Source of the DNA: Chthonomonas sp.
GTDB lineage: Bacteria; Armatimonadota; Fimbriimonadia; Fimbriimonadales; Fimbriimonadaceae
Reading direction: 5' to 3'
Length of the DNA: 64,000 nt
NCBI GenBank assembly: GCA_016788585.1
Contig: JAEURP010000001.1
Location: 1-64,000, forward strand
Shown: one piece after another, positions 16,178 through 25,303 of the stretch
How positions within the stretch are numbered: the first letter of the stretch is position 1
Layout: each line of letters starts with the position of its first letter
Notes under the pieces: model-generated
Told to the model about the DNA's origin: nothing
Database searches by the model: none
What the model saw: the letters and a program-made list of their open reading frames with translations, nothing else
Translations under genes and position numbers: made by a program

Positions 16178-16471
16178 ATGATCGTTCTAACTGCTTACGG
16201 ACAACTACAAGAAGATGGCGTCGAGATGTTCCTGGAGGCAAGCCACGAAAATAAGGCAAAGGCGCAGGCAGAAGCCGGTTGCGAGAAGTTCGATTACTAC
16301 CTTAGTGCTGAGGAACCGCTAAAGTTTGTGTTTGTAGAAGAGTGGGCCAGTATGGAACACCTGGAAGCTCATTTTGCAACGGAGCACTTCGCCCGCTTCA
16401 TGGCCTCAATGCAGGAGTGCTTAGCAGCCCCGCCAGATATTCGAATCTTTGACGCGACGCTCCGCCCCTAG
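16178..16471 (+). CDS. Antibiotic biosynthesis monooxygenase (ABM) domain protein
   Basis: 97 residues from the ATG at 16178, preceded by AAAGAAG. It has the ferredoxin-like ABM pattern: N-terminal strand MIVLTAYGQL, helix with CEKFDYYLSAEEP, strand FVFVEEWASMEHLEAHFATEHFARF. The EEW...H...HF motif is typical of small dimeric quinol or heme-related monooxygenases and peroxide-response proteins such as YgiN. The substrate is unknown. Its stop TAG overlaps the convergent gene's stop within CTAG. Confidence 0.85.
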   Translation: MIVLTAYGQLQEDGVEMFLEASHENKAKAQAEAGCEKFDYYLSAEEPLKFVFVEEWASMEHLEAHFATEHFARFMASMQECLAAPPDIRIFDATLRP

Positions 16472-17688
16472 TCGTCGACTCCGCCAAAATTGGCGATGAC
16501 CACGTCGATGTCAGCAGCGTCCACCTCCCCAGTGCAATCCACATCGGCATCGGGATTAGGCGATGCTGATGGGTAGGTATTGCCAAATCGCGCGATGACC
16601 AGATCGATGTCGGCGGCATCGACCTCGCCTGAAAAGTCAGGATCGCCATTTTGTAAGTTCACAGGTCCGGTGAGCACAATAGGGCCCGAGAGGTTGACCG
16701 GCACTTTGCGCCGAAGGAATGAAGATCCATTGAAGACTACTTCGGCTGGACCATTGTAATTGTCTGACACTTGCCATTGGAACCACTGCGAGTTGGTCGT
16801 CATGAACATCGTGCCCGAGTGGATAACGTTGGCGTTGTGAACCACCTGGTAGCTGATCAACCGGGGTGTGCCCGGAAAGCTTCCTACTGTGTCATCCAAG
16901 ATCACGGTGCCCTGAACCGTTCTGGGACTGGGTCCATAGGCAAGGGCCGTGACATTGTAGCCCCCTCCATAATTTCCGATCACCGCGGGTGGATTCACGA
17001 GCGAATGAACAACGGCCAAGCTTGATCCTTGAGTCACGTAGTTCATTCCAACAGTAGGGTGCCAGGCCAAATCAGTGTGGTTTAGGTTCCAGTAATCGGC
17101 GCCCGTCCAGGTGTACGAATGGGTTCCAAACGGATTATTGATAATGTGCCGGTGGTGCCCCTGCCAAGAGTTGTTTACGTCGAGTTTGTTCAGGGATGCC
17201 TCCGCCCCCGATACGAACAAGGTGTCCATATCAAGGTTGGAGGTCGCAAGGGTCTTGATCGCCATCTGTTGCCAAAAGCCATTCACGAGTAGCAGGCTAT
17301 TTGAGAAGTTGTTGCTACCAAATGCAATTACCAAGCCTCCAAGCGCAGGCGAGTATTCGAGTCCTTCGACAAACGACGTAGGCACCGGTACAAATGGGGC
17401 CTGCATTGAATAGTCATATGGGTCGATCGTGATGAGGTACGCCGTGTTGAAATCGAGGAAGGCCGTAATGACGTACTTATCCGCATCGGGAAAATACGTC
17501 ATTTGATTGACCGCGTTGATTCCACCCAGAGGCAACGTAGCCAATGGTGTGAATTGGGCCGTACTTTCGTTAATCTCGCCAAAGTAGTAATTGCCACCCA
17601 GGCTTGGAGCGATGCCCTTAAGTCCGGCAGCAGAGGAGGTTGAGGCAAAAGCAACACTCGCAATGAGGGCCAATCCACTAGAACGCAT
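16468..17688 (-). CDS. Secreted protein with dockerin-like tail
   Basis: 406 residues. Signal peptide MRSSGLALIASVAFASTSSA. The body (about 22-255) has recurring strand motifs (YFPDADKYVITAFLDFNTAYLITIDPYD, split; LEYSPALGGLVIAFG) that suggest a beta-propeller-like repeat protein. This is inference. Next come the beta-sandwich (about 258-346, GSSFLRRKVPVNL) and the tail at 347-406 with loops NGDPDFSGEVDAADID and DADVDCTGEVDAADID. A cysteine in the second loop is unusual for the group. TACAGT lies 6 nt before the ATG. It shares CTAG with the stop of the ABM gene. Confidence 0.82.
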   Translation of the reverse strand: MRSSGLALIASVAFASTSSAAGLKGIAPSLGGNYYFGEINESTAQFTPLATLPLGGINAVNQMTYFPDADKYVITAFLDFNTAYLITIDPYDYSMQAPFVPVPTSFVEGLEYSPALGGLVIAFGSNNFSNSLLLVNGFWQQMAIKTLATSNLDMDTLFVSGAEASLNKLDVNNSWQGHHRHIINNPFGTHSYTWTGADYWNLNHTDLAWHPTVGMNYVTQGSSLAVVHSLVNPPAVIGNYGGGYNVTALAYGPSPRTVQGTVILDDTVGSFPGTPRLISYQVVHNANVIHSGTMFMTTNSQWFQWQVSDNYNGPAEVVFNGSSFLRRKVPVNLSGPIVLTGPVNLQNGDPDFSGEVDAADIDLVIARFGNTYPSASPNPDADVDCTGEVDAADIDVVIANFGGVDD

Positions 17689-17694
17689 GCCAAC

Positions 17695-17700
17695 ACTGTA
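17695..17700 (-). promoter_or_regulatory. -10 box TACAGT, leaderless configuration
   Basis: Minus-strand TACAGT, GTTGGC, ATG at 17688. A GTGACC lies about 17 nt further upstream as a possible -35. Confidence 0.5.
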
Positions 17701-17808
17701 TCACGAGAGTGGGCCAGGGTCACATAGAATCTCATGAGGAGCTAGGTCGCAAGACGAATCAATGGGCAAAAAATCGGGATTTCCCGCAAATTTGCCTCCA
17801 AACCTGTT

Positions 17809-17814
17809 TAGAAT
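17809..17814 (+). promoter_or_regulatory. -10 box TAGAAT, leaderless configuration
   Basis: TAGAAT, AGAAAC, then the ATG at 17821 of the pilin-like gene. Confidence 0.55.
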
Positions 17815-17820
17815 AGAAAC

Positions 17821-18804
17821 ATGGTCCAGTCCCGCAAGGCCTTTACTTTGATCGAGTTGTTAGTGGTGATAGCCATCATCGCTATCCTCGCCGCTATCTT
17901 GTTCCCGGTGTTCGCCTCGGCCAGAGAAGCCGCAAAGAAGACCCAAGCGCTAAGTAACACGAAGCAAACGGGCACTTCAATCATCCAGTACTGCACGGAT
18001 AACGACGACATGTATCCGTTTTCGCACCGGATGAGCCCAGGCTGGTTCGTGAATATGGAGACTCCAGCTGGATGGACATCTACCCTTCGCGAGCGAGAGG
18101 ATGCCCTTACTTGGGCGAATTCGACGCAGCCCTATTCAAAGAGTTACGAAGTGCATACGGGACCGGGCGTTAACTACACGCTTATGGGACCCTATGGCTG
18201 GGCCAACCCAAACCTCCCTACTCGGCGTAAGCAACCTAAGAACGGAACTCAGTCGTTTAACGGATTGCTACACAGCTACTATCAGTCGGCGGTGGCGCGC
18301 CCCTCTGAGCTAACGCTGGTTTGGTGGGGAAATATGCGAGAAGAGTTAGCGGGTTACACCTTTGGCAATCCGATCCTTGGGTGCGGAACTGATCCTGGAA
18401 ATGTCCATGGCTTGACTCAATTCTGTCGCTTCAACCCCACGGGCAGGCCCGCTCCCACCATGGTTATTTCTGCCAATGCCAGCAGCCTTCAAAACGACGT
18501 GAGTTGGCCACCCCTCAACCCACGAAACGACACAGCTTGGGTTCAAGGAAAAGGAATGTGTTTCGTCTATGCTGATAGTAGCGCCAAGTGGGTCGCAATG
18601 AATCAAGGTGGCAACGCCGTCAGTGGCTACAAGAACTACAAGGATCCAACAATGGTCTACGCGGCCAAGGGCAGGCAGGTCACCTATCATCGGTGTTCGA
18701 CCGTCCCTGGATCAGTCAACGGCTACTATCTCAGTTTCTTCCGTCCGGACAGCGAGTTCAATTACCCAAGCGGTAACGCAAACACAACAGCATGCGGTTG
18801 GTAG
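17821..18804 (+). CDS. Type IV pilin-like protein with prepilin cleavage/methylation motif
   Basis: 327 residues. The prepilin signature is textbook: a short basic leader and [20 protein letters not shown] with Glu at +5 of the expected cleavage, followed by [15 protein letters not shown]. This N-terminus and length are typical of the large pseudopilin families expanded in Armatimonadota and Planctomycetota. The C-terminal body contains aromatic and Gly-rich stretches ([30 protein letters not shown]) and several Cys. It is processed by a prepilin peptidase and assembled or anchored in the envelope. A small lipoprotein gene overlaps its 3' end. Confidence 0.9.
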   Translation: MVQSRKAFTLIELLVVIAIIAILAAILFPVFASAREAAKKTQALSNTKQTGTSIIQYCTDNDDMYPFSHRMSPGWFVNMETPAGWTSTLREREDALTWANSTQPYSKSYEVHTGPGVNYTLMGPYGWANPNLPTRRKQPKNGTQSFNGLLHSYYQSAVARPSELTLVWWGNMREELAGYTFGNPILGCGTDPGNVHGLTQFCRFNPTGRPAPTMVISANASSLQNDVSWPPLNPRNDTAWVQGKGMCFVYADSSAKWVAMNQGGNAVSGYKNYKDPTMVYAAKGRQVTYHRCSTVPGSVNGYYLSFFRPDSEFNYPSGNANTTACGW

Positions 18805-18947
18805 TTTTCCTTCTGGCGCTCCTTGCACTTCCATTGGCTGGTTGCGAACAGCGGGCCGAGCCTGACGTTCCCATGGACGCCTCCTCGAAGCGCGGCACAG
18901 AAACGACCAACACCACTGAAGATGGGCAGCCCCTTATGGGTCGCTAG
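18792..18947 (+). CDS. Small lipoprotein overlapping the pilin-like gene
   Basis: 51 residues, below usual length cut-offs. It starts [18 protein letters not shown], a complete lipoprotein signal with lipobox LAGC, and continues with a hydrophilic tail ([17 protein letters not shown] ... [11 protein letters not shown]). The ATG lies 13 nt inside the end of the pilin-like gene in another frame, so translation is probably coupled. After cleavage about 34 residues would remain tethered to a membrane. The function is unknown, but the coupling suggests work with the pilin-like protein. Confidence 0.75.
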   Translation: MRLVVFLLALLALPLAGCEQRAEPDVPMDASSKRGTETTNTTEDGQPLMGR

Positions 18948-19010
18948 CCGCGATGCGCCTTCTTGGCGCGACATCGTAGCTGGGGCCTTTGTCCGTCCAC
19001 GGTTTTGGCG

Positions 19011-19016
19011 TAAGAT
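19011..19016 (+). promoter_or_regulatory. -10 box TAAGAT with TTGTCC -35, leaderless
   Basis: TAAGAT, TCTGGT, then the ATG at 19023. TTGTCC lies 17 nt upstream of the -10 box. Confidence 0.55.
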
Positions 19017-19022
19017 TCTGGT

Positions 19023-22000
19023 ATGCAGCGAACTCTTCTTGGCTCATTATTGGTGACTGCCAGTTCCCTTGCAATCGGCCAGACCTATTCGTGGTCCAAT
19101 CCAGCTGGCGGCAACTGGTTTGACGTGGTCAATTGGACCGGCAACCAAAAGCCAACGAATACAACCACAGCTGCCTCTGTGTTCATCAATTCGGCGCCCC
19201 ATCTTGTTCCTGGAATGACGGCCTCGACGGAAATCACCATGCCGTACTCCGTCGGAACCCTTCAATCCGGAAATCGACTGGCTTTGATTGGATCGAGTAC
19301 GACGCTCTCGATCTACGGCACGGGAAGCACCATCAACAACCAGCTTTACGGCCAGAACGTCGCGATGATAACCGGCCCAGGCGATCTGACGGTCACTGGT
19401 GGAATCAGCGCCATCGGCATCCACCTTAACCTTGGGGGAGGCCTGATCGTACATGGCAACACCGAGTTTTACAATGCCTTTCAAGTTGGCAAAGCCACCT
19501 TTACGGGCCTCACGAATGTCTTGGGCTCCTTTGTCGGCTTGGAAAATCCTGCGACTCCCCTCATTGCCCACCCGGTAATCAACAGCGGAACTATGCGCTT
19601 CAATGATGGGACCTCGTTTAGCAATGGAAATCTGACCAATCAAGCTGGCGCCATGATTGAGAAGACAACCGGTACCGGTTCGGCTACCCTGTGCAGCTTC
19701 AATGGGCTCATCCCCCAATTTACAAACTATGGATTCGTTCGCTGCACTTCCGGAACACTAAACCTTAGTGGCTATGGCGACCAACGTGGTCAATGGATTA
19801 CTGAAGGCACGGCTCGCATTGGAATTCAAGGGGAACAAACTATGCGGGGTGGATTCTTTGGGGGAGATGCTGTTGCCACGCTTTCTAATGGCGGAACGTT
19901 AACCACTTCATCGAACAGCGGCACAATGGTCCTCGGAGGGCTAGAGCTTTCTAATGGAACGGTCAAGGCGAACACGCCCATTCGACTTGAGTCGCTTACG
20001 ATGAATGGTGGAAGGTTTCAAGGACCTGAGGCCATAGAAGTCGATGGACCAGCAACCGTTACAAGCGGAATCTTCGAATCGGGGACCACCAAATTCCAAG
20101 GGCCGACTCAATGGACAGCCGGTGCTTCGAAGATTGTCACTAGTGTCATCGAGAACCTGAACACCCTTACTCGGATAGGCGGCGGTGAAATTGGCAGCGG
20201 GAACGGCGAGATTCGAAACTACGGTACTTTTCGAACTACCGGAGGGGGCCAGATGATGGGAATCGACATCACGAATCATGGCACTTGGATTGTCGACAAT
20301 GCTGCGCTAGGGGGGATGTTCATCACCCCTAATGGTGCTGATGGTTCCTTCAATAATTTGGGCTCGGTCGACGTTGTTGGTGGGACATTTGAGTTTGCTG
20401 TTTCAGGCTCCAGTACCGGAAGTTGGAGTAATACTTCACCTCATTTAACTCGCTTTGGCCAGGTCAGCCACACGTTTGGCACTTCTTCTACATTTCCCAC
20501 GGCAAGATTCAGCGCAGCCGGGGCCTTTCTCGATTTCCAAGGTACGGCGACATTGCCCTATCTTCAACTCAGCGGCTCGACTGGAACAGAAATCCGGTCT
20601 CAATCTCAGCTGATCGTGCAAGATGTCGAAGGGCCAGCAGGTGGGCAAACTACCTTCTCCGGCGAAGGAGAGATTCGCATTGAAGACCAGTTTGCCACTG
20701 GCGGTGCCGTCTACTTCAATGGGCCTGGGCTAAACACATTTGCTGGAGGCGTGAATACCAATGGCCTTGGGAATTGGATCGTAAACCGGTCCGTGACGCT
20801 TGACGGACCCTCGACACTAACCGTCAATGCGTCTGGAGCAGCCTTTGGTGAACTCATCAACATTGGGTCTCTGAGTCTATTCGGCAGCAATGCTTCAATT
20901 CAGTCGCTACCTTTCGCAAACATGGGCACGATGGCTGCTGGAGGCTACACCATACATGGCAGCTTGGCGGCACCTTTTGTCCAGGCTGGCACGCTCTCCG
21001 TACCAAGTTTCTTCACGCTACGAGGCTACTCAGGTCATCACGGCACGACGACAACTTCGGGAGGTGGTCGGCTCATTCTTGATAGTGGTCTACACGAGTT
21101 CCAACCCGGCAATGACTATTCTGGCGCCGACATCGTTTTGAAGCGTGCCTTAACCGAACCCAGCGAGACATCTGTTCTTGGTCCGACATCGTTCCGCTAC
21201 GTCGAATTGCAGAACCCGGCCACCATCAATGCAAGCAGTGATCTCTCAATAGGAACCGTTATTGGCACTGGCCTAAACGTAAGCGGGACGGGCACCGTTC
21301 GTTCGACGACCAATGCCGAGCTACTTTTTCCGAACGTCTTGGCGGGCGGCAGATTTATGGTCGATAGTGGCAACCTAACTCTGCATCAGCCATCGATTGA
21401 AGGAACATTTGAGATTTCTGGCTTAGGTACGCATGTATTGTCAGGAATCACTGGTGGAAACGGGACCCTCATTAATCGCAGTTCGTCGACACTATCTGCG
21501 ACTGGAAATGTCACAGTCATGTCTTCGGTCACAAACGAAGGCACACTAAACATTTCTGCCACAAACATCTTCTCCTCTCTAGGATGGTTCAAGCTGCTCA
21601 ACAGCGGAACCTTGAACCTATCCAACGGGACCCTAAATGTGATGCAATCACCTAACTTGGTCGGCACCGTGTTTACCGGCGGCACGTGGAATATCGGTCC
21701 CGCTTCAGTGGTTCAAGTCGCCAGCGATGTAAGTAACTGGCAGGCGAACGTCAAATTCATTGGCCCTCACGCTCGCATTTATATGCCGGGCGGAATCAAT
21801 GCGTTCATCTTCCTCGCCGAGAATAATGGCCAAATTAGCTTCACCCAAGGAAACTCGCAGTCCATTTCATCAAGCAATCTCGTTTCGCGTGGTCTGATTG
21901 AAACGGATGCGACGAGTTCCTTCTCGGTTGCCGGCGCACTCAACATGCTGATGGGCGAACTCAAAAATCGGGGGACAATGACCTACAACGGCGGAATGTC

Positions 22001-22829
22001 CATTGCTTCAGGGACGGTCAACTTTGGTGGGACTATCACAACACCCCAACTTAACCAGAATGGGGGCACCTTATCCGCCGCCCACGACGGAGCGGGACTG
22101 GGAACACTTAATGGTGACCTAAACCTAGGATTTGGGAGCACCCTGACGGTAGACGTTAATCCGTCGATGCCCTCGTCGTCTGACCGTATTCAAGTGAACG
22201 GAAACGCGACGTTGGGAGGCGGCATTCAGCTACGAATTCCAAATGGATCGACGCTACCGCCGGGAACCGACCTCACCGTGATTTCAAGTTCGAACCCAAT
22301 TCAGGGCGGCTTTCTCAGCGTCCCGGCCGGATTCGCATTATCTACTTCCAGCAATTCCGCAACTCTCACCAGTCTGGCAACTATTGGCACACTCACCGTC
22401 GTTTCCGGCTCCATCTTGTTTGGCGATTATCTGAATGACCCATTTGGACTTACCGCGACAATCTCCTTCGTCCAGAATGGCGTGCCCATGGGTTCGATTC
22501 CCACAATCATCGACGAGAGCGGCAATTACTATGTCCACACGCACTTGCGAGGCACGTTTGACGTCTACGCGGATTCGACACCTTGGCTTCGAAGGAAGAA
22601 TCCAACCCCAATCGTGATTACGGACAGCGGGGTCACTAACCTGAACTTTTCCCTTCAAAATGGCGATACCAATTCGTCGGGCGAAGTAGACGCGGCAGAT
22701 ATTGATGATGTCATTGCGGCCTTTGGGAGTACGGATCCGGGGATCCCACAGGACCTAAATGGCTCGGCCGAGGTCGACGCGGCCGACATTGATATCGTCA
22801 TCGCGAACTTTGGTGCGGTCGACGATTAG
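19023..22829 (+). CDS. Large secreted beta-helix-like protein with dockerin-like tail
   Basis: 1268 residues. Signal peptide about 1-19 (...SSLAIGQ). It opens with GGNWFDVVNWTGNQKP, the motif seen at the start of many autotransporter-like and PEP-CTERM passenger proteins. It then runs for about 1,100 residues as short Gly/Asn/Thr/Ser repeats (for example GTLNLSGYG, NSGTLNLSNGTLNV, NRGTMTYNGGMSI), which fit a right-handed beta-helix. After a diverged sandwich (STPWLRRKNP) the tail occupies 1213-1268 (NGDTNSSGEVDAADID; DLNGSAEVDAADID), ending FGAVDD. There is no beta-barrel translocator, so it is not a classical autotransporter. It is probably a surface or matrix adhesin. Its stop overlaps the tatC stop (TTAG). 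Confidence 0.82.
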   Translation: MQRTLLGSLLVTASSLAIGQTYSWSNPAGGNWFDVVNWTGNQKPTNTTTAASVFINSAPHLVPGMTASTEITMPYSVGTLQSGNRLALIGSSTTLSIYGTGSTINNQLYGQNVAMITGPGDLTVTGGISAIGIHLNLGGGLIVHGNTEFYNAFQVGKATFTGLTNVLGSFVGLENPATPLIAHPVINSGTMRFNDGTSFSNGNLTNQAGAMIEKTTGTGSATLCSFNGLIPQFTNYGFVRCTSGTLNLSGYGDQRGQWITEGTARIGIQGEQTMRGGFFGGDAVATLSNGGTLTTSSNSGTMVLGGLELSNGTVKANTPIRLESLTMNGGRFQGPEAIEVDGPATVTSGIFESGTTKFQGPTQWTAGASKIVTSVIENLNTLTRIGGGEIGSGNGEIRNYGTFRTTGGGQMMGIDITNHGTWIVDNAALGGMFITPNGADGSFNNLGSVDVVGGTFEFAVSGSSTGSWSNTSPHLTRFGQVSHTFGTSSTFPTARFSAAGAFLDFQGTATLPYLQLSGSTGTEIRSQSQLIVQDVEGPAGGQTTFSGEGEIRIEDQFATGGAVYFNGPGLNTFAGGVNTNGLGNWIVNRSVTLDGPSTLTVNASGAAFGELINIGSLSLFGSNASIQSLPFANMGTMAAGGYTIHGSLAAPFVQAGTLSVPSFFTLRGYSGHHGTTTTSGGGRLILDSGLHEFQPGNDYSGADIVLKRALTEPSETSVLGPTSFRYVELQNPATINASSDLSIGTVIGTGLNVSGTGTVRSTTNAELLFPNVLAGGRFMVDSGNLTLHQPSIEGTFEISGLGTHVLSGITGGNGTLINRSSSTLSATGNVTVMSSVTNEGTLNISATNIFSSLGWFKLLNSGTLNLSNGTLNVMQSPNLVGTVFTGGTWNIGPASVVQVASDVSNWQANVKFIGPHARIYMPGGINAFIFLAENNGQISFTQGNSQSISSSNLVSRGLIETDATSSFSVAGALNMLMGELKNRGTMTYNGGMSIASGTVNFGGTITTPQLNQNGGTLSAAHDGAGLGTLNGDLNLGFGSTLTVDVNPSMPSSSDRIQVNGNATLGGGIQLRIPNGSTLPPGTDLTVISSSNPIQGGFLSVPAGFALSTSSNSATLTSLATIGTLTVVSGSILFGDYLNDPFGLTATISFVQNGVPMGSIPTIIDESGNYYVHTHLRGTFDVYADSTPWLRRKNPTPIVITDSGVTNLNFSLQNGDTNSSGEVDAADIDDVIAAFGSTDPGIPQDLNGSAEVDAADIDIVIANFGAVDD

Positions 22830-23683
22830 TCGCTTGAAAATGGGACCGCTTCGGGAGCGGGCTTTGGATCCTCGATCGGCTCTCCAACTGGCTCGACATA
22901 ATCATCCGGTAGTGGCTTGGTTGTCCACTTGACAGCGAGAACACTCAGCGCAAACAGAATGCACAGAGGCACCGCCAGCATCATCATGCTAAAGGGGTCA
23001 TTGGAGGGAGTAAGCGCGCCTGCCGCAAAGAAAATTCCAACAATCGCGTGTCTCCAATACTGATGGATAGTCGCCATCGGCAAGATGCCAACCCGGGCCA
23101 AGAAGTAGACGATTAGGGGCAGTTGAAAGCCCAGCCCAAAGGCCAACATCATGTTGATGATGAAGAAGACCAGTCGGCCAGCTTCTTGGTTGATTTGGGT
23201 GTCTCTAAAGCTTTCGAGTGCGATGCCCGCAAACCATTGCATGGCGCTGGGAATGATTTGCCAGCAGAACCAACAACCCAATGCAAAGAGGACAACTGAG
23301 AGAGGGCCTACTATCTTGAACGGCTTGCGTTCACGCGGCTTCAGGCCTGGTGCAACAAATCCCCAAACCTGAACAACCATGAAGGGGAGGGCGATTACCA
23401 AGCCAACGTAAAAGGACACCTTGAGCTGCAGCATGAAGGCGTCCGTAATCGAGTGCAGCACCTCGGCGTACTTGAGCTCTTTTGGCAAGCTCGCCATGGC
23501 GGTCGCGTTGATCGTGTCGTAGATCTTCTTGAAATTAAACCATGCAAATGTCCACGTGATCGCCAGGATGAGGAGACACCTGAAAATGCGCTTGCGCAAG
23601 TCTTCCAAGTGCTCGATGAGAGACATGCGAAACTCCTCGGGGTTCCCCGAGGAGTTCTTTAGCTTGTCGAGTAAGCCGAACAC
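22826..23683 (-). CDS. tatC: Sec-independent protein translocase subunit TatC
   Basis: 285 residues from a GTG that directly follows the stop of the upstream gene. An in-frame ATG at 23626 (MSLIEHLEDLRKR) is an alternative. TatC hallmarks: the N-terminal EHLEDLRKR, six hydrophobic segments, FGLGFQLPLIVYFLARVG and the region before the last helices (GALTPSNDPFSMMMLAVPL). The C-terminal tail is Pro/Glu-rich. TatC binds twin-arginine signal peptides in the inner membrane; TatA/B are not in this window. The 57 nt between the two start codons hold a perfect 10-bp hairpin (23633-23654), which could affect start choice. Confidence 0.93.
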   Translation of the reverse strand: MFGLLDKLKNSSGNPEEFRMSLIEHLEDLRKRIFRCLLILAITWTFAWFNFKKIYDTINATAMASLPKELKYAEVLHSITDAFMLQLKVSFYVGLVIALPFMVVQVWGFVAPGLKPRERKPFKIVGPLSVVLFALGCWFCWQIIPSAMQWFAGIALESFRDTQINQEAGRLVFFIINMMLAFGLGFQLPLIVYFLARVGILPMATIHQYWRHAIVGIFFAAGALTPSNDPFSMMMLAVPLCILFALSVLAVKWTTKPLPDDYVEPVGEPIEDPKPAPEAVPFSSD

Positions 23684-25201
23684 TTACTCCATGGTCATCG
23701 TGATGACCGTTCGCTGCCTGACCAAACGAGTTCGAGTCCGACCCTGGTTCTGGTTGTTCTGATTTCCACCAGTTGGGCCGCCACCCTGACCATTAGCGCC
23801 CATATCTTGGCCACCTAGGGACCGAGCCTGCATGAACGTCTTGGGGCCAAAAATTAGGCCGGGGCCAACCATTTGAATTGTGCCATTGGCATTTTCAAGT
23901 GGCAGTCCAGGAAGGATGCTACGTCCCATTCGGCGTCCGCCCTCTCGGCCATCGCCCCCTCCACCGCCCATATCGGGTCGCGTCAAAGGTGGTCCACCGC
24001 CTTGGCCACCACCAGCGCCGCCACCGCCTCCACCTACGTTCTCGCGAACGCGAGTGGTCATGGTGTAGCGCCGCTCGATCTTAAGAGGCATGCCTAAGTC
24101 AAGTGCGAACCAGTAATACTCTTCAAACTCCATGATCCCAGTCGCAGCCTGGCCCTGGGCCAGAACATTGCGAATCTTGGCGCATGGTCGGCCTCGCTCG
24201 TATTCGATGCCTTCCAAAGTTCCTCGGGCTTGAATCAGCTGAGTAAACCGATTGCTTTCCCGACCATTTTCTAGGTCCAAGACGGCTTGAGGAAGATAAC
24301 CAGTGAAGGCCGGACCACCGGGTCGAACTCCTCGGCTGGGGAGGATCGGCAGTGGAAGCATGGCAATGAGGTCGGTCGTGCCCGCTTCACTGAAGCCCTG
24401 TCCGTTCGGCGCGTAGAATGGCCACGCTCCGAAGATCTCCCGCCCATTGTTGGCGACGCGCATATAGAGCGGAGCCATGTTGTAATCGTAATACTTGTCG
24501 GGCTCGCCATTTCCTGAAGTGGTCAACATGGCATGATCTTGACCGCGCATGACGAGCGGTTGCATCAGCAGGAGCCCTTCCTTGGTTCCGTCGCTGTTGC
24601 GATATTGATTCATCACCGTTACGCGATAGCGGAACCTTTCTGGCTGACCCTCGACCGTACCAGCCTGAGACCCCAGTTGAGCCTGGGCTTCGGTCAAGTT
24701 CTGAATTGAGTTCTTGAATTCGATACCGTAGACGAATTCGGAAAGGGGCCGGAACGGGTAGCGAAGTACGAGACCTCCCGATGGAATCCGAATGCTGGCG
24801 GAATTATCCAGTTGGACAACAACGGACGACTTGTTTACCGGCTGAGTAAAGCTGCCACGGTTGACGTAAAGCACTGCTTCGATGGTCATCTGGCCATCGG
24901 GAATTCCCCTTGGGAAGTGGGGCTCTACCTTCTTCTTCGTGTCGAGCTTATAGATAAAATCGGTTGCGGTCGTGTTGACACCAGTCGAAGGGTAGTACGG
25001 CGATACCGCCTCAAGGAACCGGCCATTCACCCAAATCCCAACGAATCCTGCGCCCGCCGGGATAGACCGGACTGGAATGCGGACCTCGACAGTTTCTCGG
25101 ACCTTGGCGCCCTCAAGTGGGCGTCGAATGGTGAAGCTGCTTTGGGCAAAGGCGGAGCCGATTAGGGCTGTCAAACTTGCAAATACAATCAGTCGCTTCA
25201 T
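23684..25201 (-). CDS. Secreted protein with Gly-rich C-terminus, unknown function
   Basis: 505 residues, signal peptide MKRLIVFASLTALIGSAFAQ. The N-terminal part (about 20-130) looks like an Ig-like/Big domain (IRRPLEGAKVRETVEVRIPV, GFVGIWVNGRFLEAV). The middle is beta-rich and unrecognised. Residues from about 385 are low-complexity (GGGGGGAGGGQGGGPP, GGGGGDGREGG), then GPNNQNQGRTRTRL-like basic residues at the end. The stop directly abuts the GTG of tatC, so the two are co-transcribed and this gene comes first. The protein may be an envelope component. No catalytic motif was seen. Confidence 0.75.
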   Translation of the reverse strand: MKRLIVFASLTALIGSAFAQSSFTIRRPLEGAKVRETVEVRIPVRSIPAGAGFVGIWVNGRFLEAVSPYYPSTGVNTTATDFIYKLDTKKKVEPHFPRGIPDGQMTIEAVLYVNRGSFTQPVNKSSVVVQLDNSASIRIPSGGLVLRYPFRPLSEFVYGIEFKNSIQNLTEAQAQLGSQAGTVEGQPERFRYRVTVMNQYRNSDGTKEGLLLMQPLVMRGQDHAMLTTSGNGEPDKYYDYNMAPLYMRVANNGREIFGAWPFYAPNGQGFSEAGTTDLIAMLPLPILPSRGVRPGGPAFTGYLPQAVLDLENGRESNRFTQLIQARGTLEGIEYERGRPCAKIRNVLAQGQAATGIMEFEEYYWFALDLGMPLKIERRYTMTTRVRENVGGGGGGAGGGQGGGPPLTRPDMGGGGGDGREGGRRMGRSILPGLPLENANGTIQMVGPGLIFGPKTFMQARSLGGQDMGANGQGGGPTGGNQNNQNQGRTRTRLVRQRTVITMTME

Positions 25202-25303
25202 GTTTTTCTGTCAGCCTTGCGGCAAGCTGAAATCTCAACCCTTCAGACGCAAAGAACACCGCTTTCGTTACAGGGCTGAACTGTCCGTCATAATACACTA
25301 CAC

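Noticed and set aside
19023-22829. Classical autotransporter
   Set aside because: The passenger-like repeats are there but no C-terminal beta-barrel. The protein ends in the dockerin-like tail instead.
23633-23654. Terminator inside tatC
   Set aside because: The hairpin lies within the reading frame and has no T-run on the minus strand.
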